Positions 21,712 through 25,284 of a DNA stretch of 25,284 nt are shown piece by piece; position 1 is the stretch's first letter; the number at the start of each line of letters is the position of its first letter. The stretch comes from a virus: positions 1 to 25,284 of the IMG/VR virus record IMGVR_UViG_3300008262_000674; one strand, given 5' to 3'. The position numbers were made by a program, and so were the translations under genes. The notes under the pieces were generated by a model. The model made no database searches. It saw nothing but the letters and a program-made list of their open reading frames with translations, and was not told the origin of the DNA.

Positions 21712-23166
21712 ATGACAACTAGACAAAACACAGACTACGGATTTGATATACAAAAACTTTATTTAGAAATGATGCTGAGTGATGCTGGCACATTTGTACG
21801 ATGCCAAAGTATTTTTGATCATACATTATTCGATAGACGCTTGCAGGATTCAGCAGAATTTATCAACAACTATGTCACAGAGCACAACGCTCTGCCCACA
21901 TTTGACATGGTGCAGGCAGCAACCAAAACAGAATTTAAAGATCCTGGTAGCATGAAAGATGAGCACTATGATTGGCTCATGACTGAATTTGAAACGTTTA
22001 TTAGACACAAAGGTCTTGAACGTGCTATCTTAAAATCAGCAGACTTGTTGGAAGAAGGCAACTATGGTCCTGTGGAAGACATGATCAAGCAGGCTGTGCA
22101 AGTGGGCTTGCAAAAAGACATGGGCACAGACTATTGGTTGGATCCCAAAGGCAGACTGCTGGGATTGAAAGATAAAAACGGACAGGTCAAAACTGGCTGG
22201 GAGACTGTGGACAAGCGATTGTTTGGCGGAATGAACAGAGGCGAACTGAATATCTTTGCTGGTGGTTCTGGTGCAGGTAAGAGTTTGTTCTTGGCCAATC
22301 TAGGTGTGAACTGGGCACTGCAAGGATTGAACGTTATCTACTTGACCTTGGAATTGAGCGAAGCACTTGTGAGTATGCGTGTGGATTCCATGACCACTGG
22401 CATCAGCACCAAAGAGATTTTCAAAGATCTTGACGGTGTTGAAATGAAGGTCAAGATGATTGGCAAGAAGTCGGGCGCATTTCAGATCAAGTACATGCCC
22501 AGTGGTAAAACAACCAATGACATTCGTGCTTATTTGAAAGAGTATGAAATCAAAATGGGTCATAAGGTTGACGTACTGCTGGTAGACTACATGGACTTGT
22601 TGTTGCCTATCAGCAAGAAGATTAGTGCAGAAAACTTGTTTGTCAAAGACAAGTATGTGGCTGAAGAACTGCGTAACTTGGCCATGGAAAAACAATGTGT
22701 GTTCGTCACAGCGGCACAGTTGAATCGTGGGGCTGTGGAAGAAGTTGAGTTTGATCACAGTCACATTTCGGGTGGACTCAGTAAGATTCAGACAGCAGAC
22801 AACGTGTTTGGTATCTTTACCAGCAGAGCCATGCGTGAACGTGGCAAGTATCAGATACAGTTGATGAAGACTCGTAGTAGTTCGGGTGTGGGTATGAAGA
22901 TTGACCTGGACTTTGACATTGACACACTGCGTATCACTGACCCAGGATTAGATGGACAAACGGATGAGTACCGTCCCAAGAGTTCAGCAATTTTGGACAC
23001 TATCAAACGTCAAAACTCTGCGCCAGCCACAGTCACTGATCCCGACACAGGCGAAGTGATAGTGGATCCTGCGGTGGGCGTGGCCTTGCCCAAGGTGCAG
23101 GCCAAAACTGACAGTACTAGACTGCGTCAGTTTTTAAACAACCTCAATGAAGATTCTGAGATTTGA
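21712..23166 (+). CDS. 41: gp41 replicative DNA helicase
   Basis: This is the DnaB-type hexameric helicase that unwinds the fork 5' to 3' and works with gp61. An N-terminal helical domain (1-130) resembles the DnaB collar. The RecA-like motor has Walker A GGSGAGKS (184-191), a Walker B region in VDVLLVDYMDLLLP, and an AAQLNRGAV motif near the sensor position. The length of 484 is close to T4 (475). The C-terminal 55 residues form a Pro/Asp-rich linker and a charged end (LRQFLNNLNEDSEI). The codon choice is more GC-rich than in uvsX. It ends in a 23-base convergent overlap with the leftward gene, and its transcript appears leaderless. Confidence 0.93.
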   Translation: MTTRQNTDYGFDIQKLYLEMMLSDAGTFVRCQSIFDHTLFDRRLQDSAEFINNYVTEHNALPTFDMVQAATKTEFKDPGSMKDEHYDWLMTEFETFIRHKGLERAILKSADLLEEGNYGPVEDMIKQAVQVGLQKDMGTDYWLDPKGRLLGLKDKNGQVKTGWETVDKRLFGGMNRGELNIFAGGSGAGKSLFLANLGVNWALQGLNVIYLTLELSEALVSMRVDSMTTGISTKEIFKDLDGVEMKVKMIGKKSGAFQIKYMPSGKTTNDIRAYLKEYEIKMGHKVDVLLVDYMDLLLPISKKISAENLFVKDKYVAEELRNLAMEKQCVFVTAAQLNRGAVEEVEFDHSHISGGLSKIQTADNVFGIFTSRAMRERGKYQIQLMKTRSSSGVGMKIDLDFDIDTLRITDPGLDGQTDEYRPKSSAILDTIKRQNSAPATVTDPDTGEVIVDPAVGVALPKVQAKTDSTRLRQFLNNLNEDSEI

Positions 23167-24160
23167 TCTGCTGTTCTAGATGCAGTTGACGCAGTCGTCT
23201 GCGTTCTTCCAATGATACTATTGTTTGTTCTCGGGCTCGTCTAATTTCTATATCATTGTTGTTTGGCGACACAGGCGGCGGAATATTTGGATTGGGTGAC
23301 GCGGGATTTTCATTGAGGTAGTAATCTAAGCCGTAGGCTGCATGATTAAGACTCAGTTTGTCCAAGGGAATCTTACTGATGTCATAGTGCATGCCATAAC
23401 TTTCACCCTGATGAAGCAATTTTATGGCTTCATTTTCAATCAACACATACCAAAGATAGTGTGTGGTATACCATTGGAAATCTTCAGTAAAATCGTACTC
23501 GGGCTGTTTGACAGCCAGTTCTGCTCGTAGTCTACGACAGGCCTGTATTATTCGTCGTATCACCAGTTCAGTGCTGGGTATCAGTCGCAACCACTTTTCA
23601 GTGCTGCCATAGATATTGTCACCGCTGATTATGGGACGGCCATCCCAGATGTTGATGCTTTTGGTATAGAAGAATTCTGGATTAAGTCTTTCCAACACGT
23701 TGGGATCCAAGGCATGATCCCAGCGACTGCGAACTATGTAGTCGTAGCCCCGGAGTTCCTCACGCCAGCGATCAATGGCTAGGCAAAATCCCAACAACTG
23801 TCCAAGGTACTTGCCAAAGTGATAGCGAATCTGCACATGCACTGTGGGATGTGTTTTTCTATAATCAGGCAGGGCACCTTGATCTATGAATCTGTCACAC
23901 AGAGCATCAAACATCAGCGTTTGATCCTCATAATGGTGACGTGTGCCTAGACCCTCTAAAATTCTATCTCTCAGCGCAAACTGCGCCTGTTGTTCAGGGT
24001 TGGCAGGTCGAACTTCGCTGTCGCTGGTCCAACAATAACTGAACTGCTGCCACTCACTTACTTTAGGTGCTAGATAAAAACTCTGTTGATGTAAATGGTT
24101 ACCCTGTGGTACCATACGTGCATGTCCACTCAGCACCACTGCCACTTTATAGTTCTTCAT
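23144..24160 (-). CDS. Possible glycosyltransferase-like phage protein, 338 aa
   Basis: The start is taken at 24160 (MKNYKVAVVLSGHARM). An in-frame ATG at 24217 would add 19 residues and run into the start of the divergent gene, while 24160 is placed exactly five bases from a late-like box. The N-terminus VAVVLSGHARM and the middle YDYIVRSRWDHALDP (about 160-175) look like the RxRxD pattern of some phage glycosyltransferase-like proteins. GDNIYGSTEKW and the helical HYLWYVLIENEAIKLL follow. The C-terminus is a Pro/Asn-rich spacer and a Glu/Arg-rich helix likely to form a coiled coil. Substrate and role are unknown. Confidence 0.68.
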   Translation of the reverse strand: MKNYKVAVVLSGHARMVPQGNHLHQQSFYLAPKVSEWQQFSYCWTSDSEVRPANPEQQAQFALRDRILEGLGTRHHYEDQTLMFDALCDRFIDQGALPDYRKTHPTVHVQIRYHFGKYLGQLLGFCLAIDRWREELRGYDYIVRSRWDHALDPNVLERLNPEFFYTKSINIWDGRPIISGDNIYGSTEKWLRLIPSTELVIRRIIQACRRLRAELAVKQPEYDFTEDFQWYTTHYLWYVLIENEAIKLLHQGESYGMHYDISKIPLDKLSLNHAAYGLDYYLNENPASPNPNIPPPVSPNNNDIEIRRAREQTIVSLEERRRLRQLHLEQQIKSQNLH

Positions 24161-24165
24161 GGCAA

Positions 24166-24173
24166 TATTTATC
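24166..24173 (-). promoter_or_regulatory. Late-promoter-like box, leftward
   Basis: GATAAATA on the minus strand is identical to the box in front of the epimerase gene and at the same five-base distance from the ATG (24160). The predicted transcription start is the A of the start codon. Confidence 0.55.
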
Positions 24174-24180
24174 GTAAATA
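24173..24180 (+). promoter_or_regulatory. Late-promoter-like box, rightward
   Basis: CGTAAATA lies five bases before the ATG at 24186. Together with the leftward box it forms a perfect inverted repeat, TATTTA-TCG-TAAATA. The two boxes overlap by one base, so the two polymerases could not easily start at the same time. Confidence 0.5.
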
Positions 24181-24185
24181 CCACT

Positions 24186-24974
24186 ATGAAATTAATTACA
24201 TTTGGATGCAGTTTCACTGACTACTCATGGCCCACATGGAGTGACATCATGGCCTTGGACCTAGACTGTGAATATGAAAACTGGGCCATAGGCGGCGGTG
24301 GCAATCAACAAATAGCCCGCAGAGTGTTGTACAAAGATCAAGAGTTTGGTTGGCATGACACTGATCTGGTGATGATACAGTGGACCAGCATTACCCGTGA
24401 AGACCGTTTCTACAGCACACGTTGGGTCAGTCAAGGATCAGTGAGCATGGCACCACACTACGGCCCCAAGTGGGTTGACAAGTACTGGTCGTGGAACAAT
24501 GATGTGATCAACACTGCCCAGGCACGTATCACAACTGAACGCATACTGGGACATAGACTGAGATATCAAATGGCCATGACCTGGGGCGATGGAGACCACT
24601 TGCTGGAAACGGATGATAGGCTAACCAAATTTTGGCGCAGTCGAATGACACCCTGTGATCAACTGCCCAGTCACGCTGAGCCTTTCAATGGGCAAAGCAA
24701 GGACGGACATCCTGATCCTGCTTGGTGGCTAAACTGGGTGGAAACCAAGATCTACCCTCAACTGGGCTATACACTCAAAGACAGCACTCGCAGTAAAGTT
24801 AAAGAAATACAGAGTTACCTAGAAAACTTAGTTAAAAAACGTACACCACAACATGTGCTACAACAAGAAGCGGCTGTGAGAACTGTACAAACAGATTGGC
24901 CTGTGACCACCAAGTGCAAGCCTGACAGTCACACCCTGGGTAGCAATGGGCATCAATGCAGGATCTTGATGTAG
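24186..24974 (+). CDS. SGNH/GDSL-hydrolase-like phage protein, 262 aa
   Basis: FGCSFTDY (6-13) is a block I motif with Ser9 as candidate nucleophile. WAIGGGGNQQI (33-43) is a block III-like GxN motif, and GHPDPAWW (174-181) supplies the Asp/His block V, with D173 and H175 as candidate dyad. Such enzymes remove acyl groups from sugars or lipids. The C-terminus after about residue 200 is helical and charged. The start at 24186 is set by the late-like box and the ordinary family beginning (MKLITFGCSF). Another in-frame ATG at 24159 overlaps the divergent gene's start codon and is unlikely. A role in trimming glycans on virion or host is possible. Confidence 0.75.
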   Translation: MKLITFGCSFTDYSWPTWSDIMALDLDCEYENWAIGGGGNQQIARRVLYKDQEFGWHDTDLVMIQWTSITREDRFYSTRWVSQGSVSMAPHYGPKWVDKYWSWNNDVINTAQARITTERILGHRLRYQMAMTWGDGDHLLETDDRLTKFWRSRMTPCDQLPSHAEPFNGQSKDGHPDPAWWLNWVETKIYPQLGYTLKDSTRSKVKEIQSYLENLVKKRTPQHVLQQEAAVRTVQTDWPVTTKCKPDSHTLGSNGHQCRILM

Positions 24975-24990
24975 GGCCCCAGAGTCCTTG

Positions 24991-25010
24991 GCGGCGAAGC
25001 CGCGAAGCGG
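24991..25010. other. Two overlapping GCGAAGC-type mini-hairpins
   Basis: GCGGC-GAA-GCCGC (24991-25003) and CCGC-GAA-GCGG (25000-25010) share GCC/CCGC bases, so only one stem can form at a time. Both have a GAA triloop, the core of an exceptionally stable DNA mini-hairpin. They lie in the 71-base gap between convergent genes. No T-run follows on the plus strand, so a simple terminator is not certain. Confidence 0.55.
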
Positions 25011-25045
25011 TACAACAAAAATTTCGACGGCGTTATATACCCGCC

Positions 25046-25284
25046 TTATAGACAACATAGTTCAAGTTCAGGAACAGGCCGCCATAACTGTAGTGCAGTC
25101 CAGGCTCGTTCATCTACACAGAACTCATCACAGTCCCAGGCAAATGCAAAATTTCTAGACCGCAGCCAATCTGCTAGACGTTGACGATAGAGATTCTCCA
25201 CGGTGCTGTACCAAGCAGGATCTCCTTCGTGACGCAGTAAATGGGCCGTAAACCGTAGCATCAGTGTAGCGTTACAGTGTCCCA
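25046..25284 (-). CDS. Partial leftward gene of unknown function
   Basis: The frame is open to the right edge of the window, so only the last 79 residues are visible. An ATG at 25261 is probably internal. The end (LRFTAHLLRHEGDPAWYSTV; NFAFAWDCDEFCVDERAWTA; LWRPVPELELCCL) is rich in Trp, Arg and Leu. The composition looks like a globular enzyme or binding domain but I do not recognise it. It converges with the SGNH-like gene across the hairpin-bearing gap. Base composition is high in GC compared with the left half of the window. Confidence 0.55.
   Translation of the reverse strand, partial: GHCNATLMLRFTAHLLRHEGDPAWYSTVENLYRQRLADWLRSRNFAFAWDCDEFCVDERAWTALQLWRPVPELELCCL

Noticed and set aside
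22300-22764. 154-aa open frame antisense to gp41
   Set aside because: It lies wholly inside the conserved motor domain of gp41, is His/Cys-rich in a way typical of a mirrored frame, and has no ribosome binding site.
24161-24217. Longer start for the leftward 338-aa gene (ATG at 24217)
   Set aside because: It would run through the late-like boxes and into the SGNH-like gene; the ATG at 24160 fits the box spacing and gives a more normal N-terminus.
1-25284. tRNA genes, CRISPR arrays, insertion sequences, introns or inteins
   Set aside because: I found no cloverleaf-like sequence, repeat-spacer pattern, transposase or terminal repeat. The two split genes show simple frame changes with no intervening intron-sized sequence.

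Overview
The window looks like part of the replication/recombination region of a marine T4-like myovirus (cyanophage- or pelagiphage-like). It carries recognisable T4 core genes: gp32 single-stranded DNA-binding protein, UvsX recombinase, UvsW helicase, gp61 primase and gp41 helicase. Between them are tightly packed small phage genes, many joined by ATGA or TAATG overlaps. I see no tRNA, rRNA, integrase, transposase or CRISPR array. No stretch longer than 300 bases lacks a gene. Family assignments come from reading motifs; no database search was run.

Layout. 1-1401 is the 3' end of a gene of unknown role with a membrane-like tail, closed by a clear terminator. 1554-4503 is a recombination block: gp32 (split by a +1 frameshift), a 64-aa protein, UvsX, an 85-aa acidic protein and a 151-aa protein that might be a UvsY-type partner. 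4500-12214 is a sugar cassette. Two genes point left (a short UDP-sugar dehydrogenase and an SDR epimerase). Eight loci point right: three related GT-A glycosyltransferases, a fourth that is broken, an FkbM-like methyltransferase, a nucleotidyltransferase-cupin fusion and two capsule-synthesis-like proteins. 12252-14955 holds a 415-aa orphan coupled to UvsW. 14965-17680 is a chain of small conserved-looking genes ending in a 192-aa miniature of the bacterial Pol III alpha (DnaE) catalytic core. 17677-19123 has a small leftward gene and a fibre- or baseplate-like structural gene behind a late-promoter-like box. 19133-23166 is gp61, a 36-aa basic protein, a NodU/CmcH-type carbamoyltransferase and gp41. 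23144-25284 is visibly more GC-rich and holds a possible glycosyltransferase, an SGNH-hydrolase-like protein and a partial leftward gene.

Expression. Host-type (sigma70) promoters lie in front of the 415-aa gene, the 154-aa gene and gp41. Late-like boxes (xxTAAATA) sit back to back in both divergent intergenic regions and before the structural gene. In several cases the predicted transcription start falls on or within two bases of the start codon, which implies leaderless mRNAs beside ordinary Shine-Dalgarno genes such as gp32 and uvsW.

How the genes fit together. gp32, UvsX, UvsW, gp41 and gp61 form the usual T4 recombination-dependent replication machinery. The sugar cassette probably makes and attaches a modified sugar to a virion or host-surface target. 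The most interesting items are the mini-DnaE, the leaderless and palindromic promoters, the orphan UvsW partner and the two frame-disrupted genes.
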